DNA of 64,000 nucleotides from Stichopus chloronotus (Eukaryota > Echinodermata > Holothuroidea > Aspidochirotida > Stichopodidae). Positions 10,638 through 23,335 of this stretch are shown piece by piece (the stretch's first letter is position 1; every line of letters starts with the position of its first letter). A model generated the notes under the pieces. The model made no database searches, was not told the origin of the DNA, and was given only the letters and a program-made list of their open reading frames with translations. The stretch is from the NCBI GenBank assembly GCA_021234535.1, contig CM037843.1:33481200-33545199 (forward strand), read 5' to 3'. A program made the translations under genes and the position numbers.

Positions 10638-13600
10638 TAACCCGCGCCTTGAATCCTACTATTACATGTCAGTCCCGATTCTCTCAGGTGGGATCAGATG
10701 CGTATCCAGATATTAGCCATTGGATGGATGAGAAATAGGTATTATTTGCTCGGGAAGGATAGAGAGAAGTTAATATCTGCATGAAATACATCATCTTGGT
10801 TTTCTACCCCCCCCCCTCTTTCTCCATTCATTCTTAGTCTGACCTTTATAAATTCACTTCTTTTGTATGGCACATTGTGACCCGCTAGCATTTTCTTCTT
10901 TTGTAACAATTCTCATTGTTAGCCTGAAGAGTCACATGCAATAATAGATGTAAGACCAAGGTGAAAGTCAGGAGCGTTGGAGATGTATAGATTTCATATG
11001 GGTCATGTAGTAACAATAAGTAATGTTAAACATGGTCTTTACACGTAAACGAAATAGAAACATCCATATTAGGGTACATCTGTACTCATTGTTTGGTGGT
11101 TGGTTTGGTGGTAGCCGGGAAGGGGACAAGCGATTCATCAAACGTGTATGGCACAGCAGTATTGCCTTTAGCAGTCCCTGATTTTCCCCTACCATACAGT
11201 CCCTTGTCGACACAGTGTTGGCAATACTCTGCAAACTGCACTGTACTTCTTCCCACAGTGTTTAGTCTTTGATATATAGACCTTTCATGTGTGTGTGTAT
11301 GTGTGCATGTCTATGTCTCTCATTCTCATTTCTGTTCAAGATTTAAGCAGTAGTGGATCATGGGACAAAAAAAGAAAAAGAAAAATGCATTGTTAAGCCG
11401 AGTATAGCCATCTCAGTGTCTGGTGTCTGTTAAAACCAAGATTGATTTTGGTTTCCAAATGTATTGACACGACAGCAGCATAAATTTCAGGCGGCTTTCT
11501 CCCTTTATGTGTAAACATAAATCCATATTGCCTTTACTTATATGGCACTTGGGGCTCTAGAATATCTGAAAGGAAGGTTCTTTCGATGAAGAGAGTGATA
11601 TGTAGACGCTGAAAAGTCTTGAAAATATATCTGTCTCGAATGTCTCCATCTCTGTGCCTTTGCCAAGGGCAAGGGGAATCAGTTTTCATAGAGTGTGTGG
11701 CATACATGTCTCTCTTTGTGGTCATGCTTCTCTGTAAACCACATGCATCCGTGAAGAACAGAAAGTTGCCCGAGCTTGAGACTCGGTCTGTAGACGGGAC
11801 TCGATCAATAGGTGACGCCTGGTGTTTCTTCATGAATGCCAAAGGTGGGCTAAGTTTAACACATAGGTCAATGTTTGGACCTTTTGGCTTTCTGGAGATC
11901 TGAAACATTGAAAGTTGCATCAGTTTCAAATTTGTTTTCATGATAGTCACCTCTGTGTACATAAGATTAATCTCATTTGCCCATATGAGATGAACAGAGG
12001 TGAAAGAATGAATACCTTGCACACACCATTTCTCGACCAAAATAGCAGTAAAGTCTTGAGTTGAAATGTCAGCTTGTTCAAAGTCTCATCTCCTGATAAG
12101 GCAGTGAAAACTGCAATCTCTAGGGCTGATTTGCAGAAAACATTTAATTTACCATCTCAGGCAAATTTAGCATTTACTATGTTTGTGAAGACTAATAAAC
12201 AACGCAATCACATGGTGGGTAGCTGATCTACAACCCTGCAATACTTTTTATGTTGAAATTGAATTGTTGGTCCACGACCAGGGCTCCGCCCACGCCAGCC
12301 TGTGACAGCCGAATGTTGCTGGCTCTGATGGTTGGTAACCTCATGAAGAGCAAATCACCTGACAAGCAGGTGGCACAAAATTCAATGAAAATCCCATTAA
12401 ACTGTGTGGAAATTCATGGAAAAATACTTTCCTGCAATATAAAAAGACCCACATTTTTTGTCTGGTCATTTGATGCAAAATGTCTCATTCATCCAGAGTC
12501 CCAAACCATCACTAATATTGTGAGCAGACACTTCTGAGAAGCCCCTGCCCTTCCACCTGTGTTGTATTAACTAAGTGGGATGGCACGGGACTGCTTTCTG
12601 CCAGGCCTCTCCCCAGGAGAGCATTCACTCTACACTGACAAAACAGCTGCCACTCAGAATCCTCTAACTAGAGTCCCTTCCATGCCACATTAGCAGCCCT
12701 TTTTTTTCATTGTGACATCGTACCTTCATTTAAACCACTCCATCAGAGAACATTTGAATTGAGAGATTTTCTTCTCTTTTTTTCTTTGTAATTTTGCCTT
12801 CCAGCCAGTTCATCACAAAAACGTGTATTTTAGACGTCGAAGAGAAGCCAAAAACCGATGAAAAACCTTGAAAGTATGATATATCTTAAGGCAGTAATCA
12901 GCCTTTGAGTCTTCTATATCACTCCTCTTGTCACAAAGTTCACTTCACCATTGGTTTGACTAGTTAGATGTGATTAAAGATCTCCGTAAATCTTTTATTT
13001 CATAAATGATTCAGAACTTGGACCGTAGCTCTGTTGATGTTGAACGTCGTCATCAGGATTTTCACCAGAACTGGTGGCACGTACACGGTAAACAACCATA
13101 TATGACTCAGCAGAAGGAGAAGTAGCAGTTAGTTATTTTTCATCTTTATGAAAATTATCATAGGTGTTCAGGGGAGTCAATATCTCTCTGGTAGATATGT
13201 TTTTTGCTCAGATTTGGAATATTGGACCAAGTTTCCCCAAATTATGAGACTCGGTGATCAGCCTGGCCACAGTGGCATCTTAAGAGTTGTTTTCAGGGGG
13301 TCAATGGAAATACAGTATCCCCCTGTTACAGTGGGACATCCAGGATCTTAAACTAGGGATATGAGAATAATGGAAGGCTAAGCAGAATGCCACCATTGGT
13401 TGGCATTGAGCATACCAACAATTTTTTGGAAAAAAAAAACACCTCCCAGATCGCTGGAAATGGGCCTTCCAAGGTTCAGACAGTGTGGCCATGGCCTCCC
13501 TAGAGAACATAATTTATTTTCTTAGCTGCCTCATTTGCCAGAAGCGATCCACTGCAACCCTGGCTGCCTGTCCTCAGTCAAAAGTGGGTATGGTCTAAAT

Positions 13601-14334
13601 GAATTTATTAAACTCAACACACTGTCTCATCATCTCTCGTGAACCGAGCGCCTCAAACGTTCCTTACATCATTTCCTCACGTTCGTTTACCAAGTTGTTC
13701 CCTGTGAATTGACCAATTTGTCACTAACACTTGACTTGCATATGGAGGTACCATACACACAGTATGTGAAACTACACAGTGCACACACTCAGGCCATTAG
13801 GTATGTCTGTGCCGACCCTGTCTCAGACAATTCGTGAGACAACCCTTTGTCTTTAAGACAATTGTTTTGATTTGTCAAGAAGGTAAGATGTGTTGTAGCT
13901 GAAAGCCAAGCAATGTAGCATCCATCAATAAACTGTGTAAAGTTCCTTTGTATCACACTGCACATGGTCATTTTTGATCAGCGACTGGGAAAGAATTATA
14001 ATCTCTTCCATATAGGTAGTATACAGGGAGGAGGTATTGTACTCCATTGAGCAGTTAAGTTGCTAAAAAAAGAAACTTAAATGGTGGCTCACCTTACACC
14101 CATTGTGGTATTCACTCGAAACTAGGTGGGTCAATAGTCTTTATACAGGTGCACCTCATGGTATGCAAATGACATGGTGTTACTTTCCAAGGGCTCTAAC
14201 AAAAGAATTTCAGGTCCTCAGAGAATTTTTATAAATATCTCAAGTCCTTACAGAAGCAACAATAGTGAGTGTATTATTAAGGTTGGGATTCAGAAGGAAC
14301 AACAAAACAAAATTGACTATTTGTATGGGTGTGT
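10638..14334 (+). other. PEX6 3' UTR of unknown length, then intergenic
   Basis: The 3' UTR must begin here. No AATAAA lies in the first kilobase. The first plain AATAAA hexamers seen are at 12194 and near 13925, and either could be used, but nothing in the sequence decides. Open frames on both strands (for example 11534-12040 minus, 168 codons) show no family resemblance and no splice or codon pattern that I trust. Confidence 0.4.
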
Positions 14335-15060
14335 GTGGACAAAAAAGTGTGCCACTATCACCTCCTAGATGGTAAGTAGGATAAGTGTGCCTGGGTTGGA
14401 GGTGTAGTGTCTGCCCAACCAATGATGTCAAGGGTCACCAGGTCACAAAAGCAAAAAAAAAAAAAACACATTTTTAGATTATCTCTTTGTGTGAATATCC
14501 TAAAATTATCATACATGGAAAGAAGATAATAAATTTTGTTTTTAAATATTGAACACTTCACAAGGTCGAAGGTCCCACGCTTAAAGGTCAAATTGGTAAA
14601 AATGCTGTAAAAAGTGCGCTATGATATCCTCCTAGACAGAAAGCTGAATTAACTTGGTGGGTAAGTGCCTGGGTATCTAGTTTAGTGTGTCTAATGACAT
14701 CAAAGGTCACAGGCTACGAAAAAGAAAAACACATTTTTAGTTCTATGTGTGAATGTCCTAGACTTGTGAAACTACCGTATTTGAACAGTAGACCATTTTT
14801 GTTTGAAACGATACAGATTGTTTTTTAAATCTTGGTGACATTACAAGTTGAAAGGTCATGTGGATAAATGTCATATCAGTCAAAATGCTCTGAAAAATGT
14901 GTCACGATCTCCTCCTAGACGGTAGGTCACTATCTCCCCCTAGACGGGTAAGTTGGATGAACTTCAAATATGGTGGATAATTGATATTAGAGGTAGAGCG
15001 TTCACCTGACCGATGGCATCTTATGTGTAGGTCAAAGGTCACATTTACTTAGGGCATAAT
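14335..15060 (+). repeat. Tandem repeat, unit about 270-280 bp, about 2.6 copies
   Basis: Three units share the landmark CCTCCTAGA at 14361, 14628 and 14911, giving spacings of 267 and 283 bp. Each is preceded by an AAAAA-TGTG-C-AT-TC block. Each is followed by a GGTAAGT-like string, a GATG(A)CATC-AA-GGTCAC block and, in the first two, an A-rich stretch with ACACATTTTTAG and a GTGTGAAT-TCCTA block. Units differ by substitutions and indels, so the array is old. No coding frame runs through it. Confidence 0.8.
15029..15041 (+). promoter_or_regulatory. DR1-type nuclear receptor site (AGGTCAAAGGTCA)
   Basis: This is a perfect match to the direct-repeat-1 consensus bound by RXR heterodimers and HNF4. 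It lies in the third unit of the 270-bp tandem repeat. The other units carry weaker versions (AAGGTCAC, GGGTCACCAGGTCAC). The site therefore comes from the repeat and may have no regulatory role. Confidence 0.35.
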
Positions 15061-17479
15061 GCAGTGTGTTAGGTGCTGGTATTACATTTGAATTTGAAAG
15101 TTGACAATCAGAAAGCCCCATATGAGCTCATCTAGGACCCTTTACCATGTTGATTGTGGATGAACACCGGCGAGATTTGCCTCCTCTTTTCAATAAGTGT
15201 CCAGAGGATATTGATGCAGGGGTGAAACCAGACAATCGCCAACGCAAACCAATGCAAACCCAAACCTGCTCCCGGGACCGCCATTTAACGTCTCCATTGG
15301 ACGGACGAGAGTGTGTCCCCCAGTCTTAAGCCACTTTCCCAAAGGGCTGGGAGGGTTGGAGCACCTGCCCAGCTTAGCAGCCCATCAGCTGTACCAAGCA
15401 ACCTGAAGCAGACAAGAACTAAATCGGACAACAGGACCCCAAATAACCCTCTCAGCAGCACTGTAAACAGCTTTACTGAACAAGTCAAATTTGAATCCCC
15501 AGAAATTTTCCTAGGAGTTCCACAGGGATGTGATCTGGTGACCCTTTGATTGCACGACGGACACTCTCGTTCCACAACAGCACTTTCGTCCACAAAGAGC
15601 AAGGCCTACAGCTCAGCGCACTTCATGAGCACTGTACGTCATGATGGGAATCGCATGACCATGCAAAACGATAGGGAGAGATTTGCAATTATGTTGATGG
15701 CCCACTTGTTATATATTTTTAATTTGGCAAGTGATATCGCCAAGGCAGTAACATTTTCAATGGAATGAAGTAGTCTTTAAATGTGGTTTCTCCGAGACTT
15801 TCATCTCAAGAGAACTACAATCCTACTGAATTATTTCCATATAATATATTTAAAAAACACAAGACACTTTACACTGAACAGTCATTTGCTTTTGTTTGAT
15901 GTGGTAGATTTCTTCACAAACACCAGTTTTTCTGTTACGGAGGTTATTGGGAGGGATCAAGGAGCAGTCTTTTCACTAATTAAACCAGCTGGAATCTAAT
16001 ATCAGCAATATTTCCTTCTGAACCAGTGCCGAAATGAAACTCCGAACTTGCATATTCAGGAACATGTTGTGTGTATGCATGGCTACCCTGTACATAGAAA
16101 GTTGTTACTCGAATTACATTTTACTGTGACATGATACGTTGAGTGGATGATCTACTTCTATAAAGTTTTTGTTCATCATCTCCTGTCTGGATTTCATTAA
16201 GTCATGAAATCCTCCATACTTTGACTGAATCTCTTGACTTTTTTCTTCTTCTTTTTTTGGTGAAAGACAGACGTATTTTATACTCTTTTTCGTTTTGAGG
16301 AGTCACCCTGCATGGTATTAACAGTGCATGGCATACAGCCTCTCCTCACCCACAGGTGTTGAATGTCTAAGTCTCTGGATCCACGCTCTTCTGAGGAATG
16401 AAGAAGTTGATCCTGTGTCGCCGCCTTGAGTTTGATTTAGCGGGACTCTTTTATTGGCAGGTGTCGAATGTTTCAGCGGTGATCACGACGATCAACCGCT
16501 GAATTTAGGTAATTCTGACTCTTGGATTGCCCATCGTTGAATACTTGGAGACAATGAATATGATATTCAGCTGAACTATGTTTTAATCCCCAACATAGAC
16601 AACTAAGCCAAATTAAATATTTTGAAATAAAGAAGAGGAACCGCAAAAAAAAAAAAAAGAGGTGAGATTTCCATCCCTTCATTTGGCTGATGTTGGTTGA
16701 ACTGACAGTTGAAATTGCGTCCTTAGTGAAAGTGAATTTGAAGCAATCTGTTTTCTTCGTCGTCGCACACCTGCATATAATGGTCTGTTTTCCTTTCAAC
16801 TTTGCAGAGAATTTTTTTTTTTTCAATTACACGCTTTGATAGCTCCAGACTGAATGCATTTTTCAACATGATAGGTTGATATGCCTACAGTTGCAAGCTA
16901 TTGTGACTTAACCATGTTAAGGTCAAACCAATCTACTAGAAAGTATAAGCTTAAGAGAAACTCTGTTTTCTTCAGTGTGCAATATTGAGGTGACAACTGT
17001 TTGCTTCAAATCCAGTTTCATGTAAATTCAAAACTTACGACAGAAGAAGGTCGACATGAACACAGGTTAGTACGATACACTTGGAATAAAATGTGCAGTA
17101 GGTACATACCACACACTTCGCACAGCCAAACTTCTCGTACCCCCAAAAATAAGCCCTAAAATGCAATGGCCTAAGCAGCTGGACATATCTTTCACTGTCA
17201 TACTTTGTAATGACGTGAAGAAAGTTGAAACACTGTTTACTTGAAGAAGTTTGGTAGGTTTACATCGTATCGTTAACTCAAGCAAATGTTGGTTAAAATA
17301 ACATATTTCAAGGTACAACTCGTACCAAATTAGGTTAAATTGAATGAAAAAGCAGCGTAAGACTTCCGTAAATAAGATCATAAGATATAGAGGGATTTTG
17401 AATTTCCAGCAACTAGAAATTCCGAGATTTTTGCGTTAGACACGCCAAGTTTTATACACCCGTGCTATTACAATACACC
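15061..17479. other. No recognised gene
   Basis: 15147-15600 is less AT-rich and open in two plus-strand frames (60 and 78 codons, Ser/Pro/Thr/Asn-rich). I recognise no domain and no convincing splice sites, so it is left uncalled. The rest is AT-rich sequence with A-tracts and no structure that I can see. Confidence 0.4.
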
Positions 17480-17655
17480 AAAGTTAATAACTTGAAATTG
17501 AATGTAATACGTTAACACTGGAATTGAATGTGGTACGATCGACTGGTTAAATGTAATTCATTTGAATTTAATACACTGGAATTGAATGTAATGTGATACA
17601 CTGGAAACGAATTGAATGTAATAGGATACACCTTAATCGACTGTAATACGTTACT
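17480..17655. repeat. Degenerate minisatellite, unit about 24-40 bp
   Basis: Imperfect copies of a GATACACTGGAATTGAATGTAATA-like unit run through the stretch, visible as repeated ACTGGAATTGAATGT, AATTGAATGTAAT and TACACTGGAA strings. At least five copies are recognisable, with unequal spacing. Confidence 0.7.
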
Positions 17656-19279
17656 ATGGTGTTGAAATCCACTTTCATCAAAATGCTTAATTTTTTTTTT
17701 TTTCATCTGATAATTTTTTTTTTTTTTTATCTTCTAAACAGAAGTGTTTGCCTTGAGAATCCATCGAGTATTTACACTCTTGGAACTACAGATGTAGAAA
17801 GATTTAAAAATGACTGCAGCTTGAAATTCATTCTCTTGTGAACAAATTACCCAGAACTGAACAAGAATCAGCTCATTAGTCTATTGGGAGGGTCAAACAT
17901 ACAGTGTTCAGATTTTTGTCCAACGATAAATGTCTGATAAACTGTCTATTCTTCATTTTAAATATTTTTTTGCCTCACTAGAAGATTTTGTTTCTTCTTT
18001 TGCGATTGCACGACCTGACAAGATTATCAAAAGTCCCTTTGAAACCTCTTATCTCAGTGTTAAGTGTCTGAAACACCCCAACTAGAATCGCAGAATTTGA
18101 AGATCTAAAGACCGGAATTTGATACGGAGCTTCTTAAAACATGTGTGTTACATGATAAAGTTGAGCCATGTAAACTTGATACTAAGATATTTTGATCGGT
18201 AAAGTTTTTGAATGTCTGCATGGCTGGACGTGATGAACAACCCCAGATGTTAAACAGTTTGTATGTAGCTGAAAAAAAAAGAAAATAGATGTTGCATGAT
18301 TGCAGAGTGGAACTTATCATTCAAGCCTCTCCAAACAATGGTAGCTGAAACGTCATCGAACCACAAGATATGATCCTTTTCATTCTTAAGGTTTTGTTTC
18401 TAGTGGGGGGGGGGGGAGGGCAGAGGGGCAGGAGGAGTTCGGATGTTCTGTGTTCTGGCTTTTGTCTTAATCTGGGTTCACTTGTTTCACTTTACTATTC
18501 GCCTGGGGTTCTACATCCTCATGCACAAGCTTCGAGTGGGCCTAGTTCTAGTAGAATTCCTGAACTATATCATATACTTCATTATGCTACCTTCTCATGT
18601 TATTGTATATTTTACGCCTGGATATGGTTCAAATGAAGCTTTTTTTGCAATGAAACGAAAAATATGCATAGCTATGTCTCGTTGGTTAAACGGTGTATGT
18701 ACACCACCCTGATCATTGAATGTGAGAAACGTCAACTCAGTTAAGTTCCCCGAACCATTGCATCGACGTCGCGTGATTTTGATTAATATGTTGATCAGAG
18801 AGAGAACAAACTTACTTTGTATTTATACGGCTGGTTGATTTTCGAGTGTTCAATTAAGTCCACATTGATCCGTTTCAGGGAGCAATGCTTCATTAGCGAT
18901 GCGTACGAAGTACACATGTTTTGAAGCCTTAATGGAAGCCGTAATAAACCTTAGCAGAAGAATGTGGTGGATACTGTAATGAATATCAAAAGTACATTAT
19001 ACAGTTCAGTTATTGCAATCTCGTCATCGTTTCATGTTTTAATACTACAAAAAAAAAAAGAGAGAGAGAGAGAAAAAACTATTGCCAAATTTTGAAGTTA
19101 AACAGTAAGTAAACCGAACAGAGCGTTTGATCCATGATAAAATATCGTTGGTGTTTGTCATGATATGATATAAAATATAATGTAAAAAAAAAATTCTGTC
19201 CTATTGAAGCAAGTGTAAAATTAATAGATTCTTGAAACCCATTTCATGTATTTACTTCGCTTCTGTCATGTTTGTAGAG

Positions 19280-19440
19280 GATTTTCATGCGACGTCATTG
19301 CATTCCGATCTTGCGGACTGGTCTCACTGCACATGCGCAGAACGTGTGCGCGTGCACGACACCGCCTTAACCACCATGGACGCCTAGCCCTCAAAAAAGA
19401 GAAAGATGCGCGGCGCGGTGTCGTCAGTGAAAAGCCACTA
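19280..19440. promoter_or_regulatory. CpG-rich patch with NRF-1-like sites
   Basis: In an AT-rich neighbourhood this 160-bp patch has many CpG pairs and GC-rich words. ACATGCGCAGAACGTGTGCG at 19331-19350 contains a close match to the NRF-1 core (GCGCATGCGC type), followed by GTGCACGACACCGCC. A GACGTCA CRE-like word lies near 19291. This composition is common at animal CpG promoters, but no exon of a known gene lies next to it. A promoter of an unrecognised transcript, or a repeat fragment, are both possible. Confidence 0.3.
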
Positions 19441-21144
19441 TAGATAAATGTAAGTCAGTTGCTGATGAGGAAACGTAATGGCTTTTCATAATCTAATCCA
19501 CCAGACGTGCATGTCATCAACCAAAAGGGGGGATTTCGCGGAGCGTAAATTGCCCTTATGATAAACTAGGAATTTTAATAATTTATGTGGTTTTCAATAT
19601 TTATCTCTCGATGACCCATTTGGGTACAGCCTTTAATGACTGAGGAAGACATTCACCTTTAAGTCAGACGATTTTCTTACAGGCGACAGAAAAAAAAATG
19701 GCAAAATCGATTTCAATTTTCAGCTTTGTCAGTTTGAAACTTGGCTGGAATACTAAATAGTTCCCCAGTCAAACATAATTCGACATTATTGAGTCGCCTA
19801 CGTGAGTTTGCGCTCGCCAAACTCGAACGTACACTTTCAAGTTTTGGTGGGTTGCGGGTGGATTTGACTTCTTCGCGTTGTATACTGTCAACTTATTGCG
19901 GTAATTTGACAGACTGAGTTGCTAAACCAGGGATGAGTCGAATGACATTGTTTGGTTGAAGTGGACGTGATAGGTCCCCATTCCAGCAGATGTTTTGTTT
20001 TAGGCTAGAGGTCTTTGCACTGGACTCTTTCTGTGTACTTAACTGTCGATCTGTTTTGCAGCAAAGGTAATATACTGTTCTCGTTGCTTACAATTCCCCC
20101 ATTTTCTTTCCAGAGCTTTTTCCCCTTATTCACGTGACTGCTTTCCTCGTTTGGTGTTTACCAAGAAAAGTACTGGGCAAGTATTACGGCCACAATCTTG
20201 CTCAATAATATCCATCATTCTGTTTGCGAGTCAATGTGTGGTTAGGAACGTATCTTACAAGCGTCCAAAACAGGTTTCGCGTGTAAGACGTCCCAACTCA
20301 AGGTCAGTGGGTCGTTTGGTTCATTGTGGATTGTATGTGCACAGGAGGTTGTACACTTTGGACCATGCACGTGGCTAAAGGTAATACCAAATATTCAGTC
20401 AACATAACCAGTATCGTAGATGAAATTATGTATACATGAACTGAAAGGAATATGTAGTGACCTTTAAACCACAACATGAATTAAATCGAAAAGCTCTAAA
20501 GTCAGAATTCTCTAAAGCTTCCATTCAAACATTCCAGCAGATATATCTTCCCCGGATAAGAAAAAAAAATAACAGAGTTGCATACAGAATGTATTACACA
20601 CATTTCTAATCACCTGAGTGATTATCAAATAGAGGGGAACTTAGTTGTGTTTGGACTTAAATTGTTGCATGTAAATATTTAGTGCCTTTTCTCGTAGTTG
20701 TTCGCCCCCTATTTAACGTTATGACACCCTGTACCCTACGTGTGAAAGGATATTAAAGATATATGTGCCTAATCCTCAAGCATACATAAATTTCAAGCAG
20801 AGGGATGTCAGTGTAATCTTTTAATCAGAAATTGGCATTTGTTCAATCGGAGTAATGGTACTACTTGAAGTTGTCAAGCAGTTTTAAGGTGTCAAACAGT
20901 TCTCACGCAGTAAATAATATTTCTTTTGTTTATTGCGTCATCATCTGTGTCGTTTCATTTTTACAAGAAACCGTCCATGCTTTTTGACCTTCGGGGATGT
21001 AGTAAACTGTCAAGATTGATTAATTTTAGTAGTTAATATTATCTTCCCGCATGCTTTTGTGTGCCTTTTTTTCACTCTTTGCCATTTTGCCGATAAGAGA
21101 CTCGAGAGATAAGATGACACTTGCAATTGCCATGTTTACCTTGC

Positions 21145-21246
21145 ACCATATATGTATATATACATATATATATATACATATCTATATATACATATCTATA
21201 TATATGTATATATATATACATATACATATATATACATACACATACA
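21145..21246. repeat. TATACA/TATATC compound microsatellite
   Basis: Alternating TATATACATATA and TATCTATATA motifs run for about 100 bp. The open frame through it is Tyr/Ile low complexity. Confidence 0.9.
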
Positions 21247-22319
21247 ACAGTACGGTGGTGATGACATGGTGCGTTAGGAAAAAAAAAACTTTATTTCAAC
21301 ATACGTAGCCGGTCATTTTGCCGTTTTGCTGGCTTTGCCCTGGAGATATTTAATGATTCGAAATTCAATCTCATGCTATATGGGCTGCCTAACGTTAAAC
21401 CATTTATACTGCTTAGCTGTCGAAACATCCCCAAGGATATTGGCATCGATTTGGATCGACCTAGGGGGAAAGGGGTATATCAAGGGGGAGGAGGGGTGAA
21501 GGTACTGTTTCCTATATCTACTAGTAAGAGGATTATCCCTGGTCATATAATGTTGAGGTGGGAGTGCAATGAATGCGTAGTGATTAGCGTGGGTTTTCCG
21601 CATAAACGCTTTTATGCTTTTTTTTAGGCTTTTAATGAACGTTCACAGACAACAGCCACCTGGACTGTGAAAATTTCTCTCAACCCACCCCTTCCCACCA
21701 TCCATCCCTATGCCGCGTGCCACATCGCTGTAAATGATCGCAACTTAGGATCTTCACATTCCCGATCATTTTTGCAAGTCGATAATTAATGAACTGATTA
21801 CATAATTACAAAATGCATATTTTAACGCAAGCATCCAGTTGGGTTACATGTTTGTCGTACCCCTCCCAATGATGACCGTTCATGCTTACAAAGTTTAAGC
21901 AATCGCATCTCGACAAATGTATCCTCTGAAGATGAGTACTGCAGTCGTGACCGTCATCTCAGGGAGATGTTCCGCTTTAAGTAAAGAAATCTGACATTTT
22001 CTCTGAAACAAATTCCGACACTTTGAAGTTAGTGAGTTCTACCTGTTAAAGAGATTTTTAAAGAGATTTTTTTTCTTATGTCGGCCAGAAGTACCGTATG
22101 TTGAAAACATATTAAGTGAATTCAACGTCCACGTCAACTTTGGTGATTTGGGTTTGGCGTGTATAGGTGTGCGTGTGGGGGTGGGGGTGGGGGGTAGTTA
22201 CATCAGTGCTGTAAAGGAATGCAATCTTGAGATAACTAACATCCGGTAGAGACATTTTAAAATAGTAATTTACCACAAGTTCTTGTGGAAAACTACTGGC
22301 TCGCTGAGACTAAATATCA

Positions 22320-22525
22320 TTCAGCTGAAAGGATACATATGTTAATTAGTATAAGCACACTAATTTGGTATCAGTGCTAAATTAGGCATACCCATTTACT
22401 CCATAGACTGGTACGATACGTATGTATCAGTTCTAAACTAAATTTGCAAATTTAATACACTGACTTATAGGATACGTCCATGTAAGTTCCTAACTAAACT
22501 TACACACGTGATGAACTGACTTAAA
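22320..22525 (+). repeat. Degenerate minisatellite, left block
   Basis: This holds about three imperfect copies of a 65-75-bp unit with the landmark CAGTGCTAAA(C/T)TA, then ATACACTGACT and GGATACGTATGTAT-like words. The same unit resumes at 23095-23335, after about 570 bp of unrelated sequence. Confidence 0.65.
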
Positions 22526-23094
22526 GACATCGGCCACTGAAAAAATTGATATTTCATAAAAAATAGAAATATTTTTCCCTCCTCTTTCTGTGGAAACCAT
22601 ATCTAAATAGCAAAATCTCTTTAGACGTGACCGAGTTTTCAAGAGATATCTATTTTAAGATGATTTATTCCACTTTTGGACATCTGTGAAGTCACTCAGG
22701 CACATTTTTCTCAATATCCTTTCTATATCTTTATAATCCTCAATGTCCTAAAAGAAACATTACAATAGTAGAAATGTGACCTTACTTATATACTATTATA
22801 TATGTACTACAGTAATCTAAATCTACAATTTACCAAATTTACATTTTCACTAGTGTCAAAGTTCAAGGTTAAATGACGGTGAAAGAAAAATAAAGTCTTC
22901 TAGCAATAATTTGCTACTGTTACATTCCATTGTAGTAACCATGAGACAAATGAAAACCTTTCTTGACCAGAGAAGGCTATTTTTAACCGCCATATTTTGA
23001 GTAGGAATAAAATATTGACTTAGGGTCTGGAATGCCTGCCTTGAACAAATTTTCTCTTTCATGTTAAAACCTTCCGATTGTCATTAAAATACGC

Positions 23095-23335
23095 CTTTCA
23101 AAGATATGTCTATATCAGTGCTAAACTGCGCATACTTATTTCATGAACTGATTAATAGCGTACGTATGTTCAGTGATAAAACTCATTTAATGCATTGACT
23201 ATTAGAGTATGCACACGTCTATATCGGTGCTAAACTAAATATACGATTTTAATACATTGTCTAATTGGTACGTCTTAATCAGTGCTAAACTAAGCATATA
23301 AGAACTTACTTATGGGATACGTGTATATGCCAAAC
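23095..23335 (+). repeat. Degenerate minisatellite, right block
   Basis: This is a continuation of the unit found at 22320-22525. ATCAGTGCTAAACT occurs near 23111, ATCGGTGCTAAACTAAA near 23223 and ATCAGTGCTAAACTAAG near 23278. Each is followed by a stretch ending in a TACGT word. Confidence 0.65.

Noticed and set aside
11534..12040. 168-codon minus-strand frame
   Set aside because: No recognised domain, no splice signals, and the plus strand is open over much of the same stretch. Treated as chance, though it could be tested for conservation.
18370..18712. Two overlapping hydrophobic plus-strand frames of about 88 codons
   Set aside because: The hydrophobic run comes from T-rich sequence after a G12 tract. 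No channel or receptor motif and no splice evidence.
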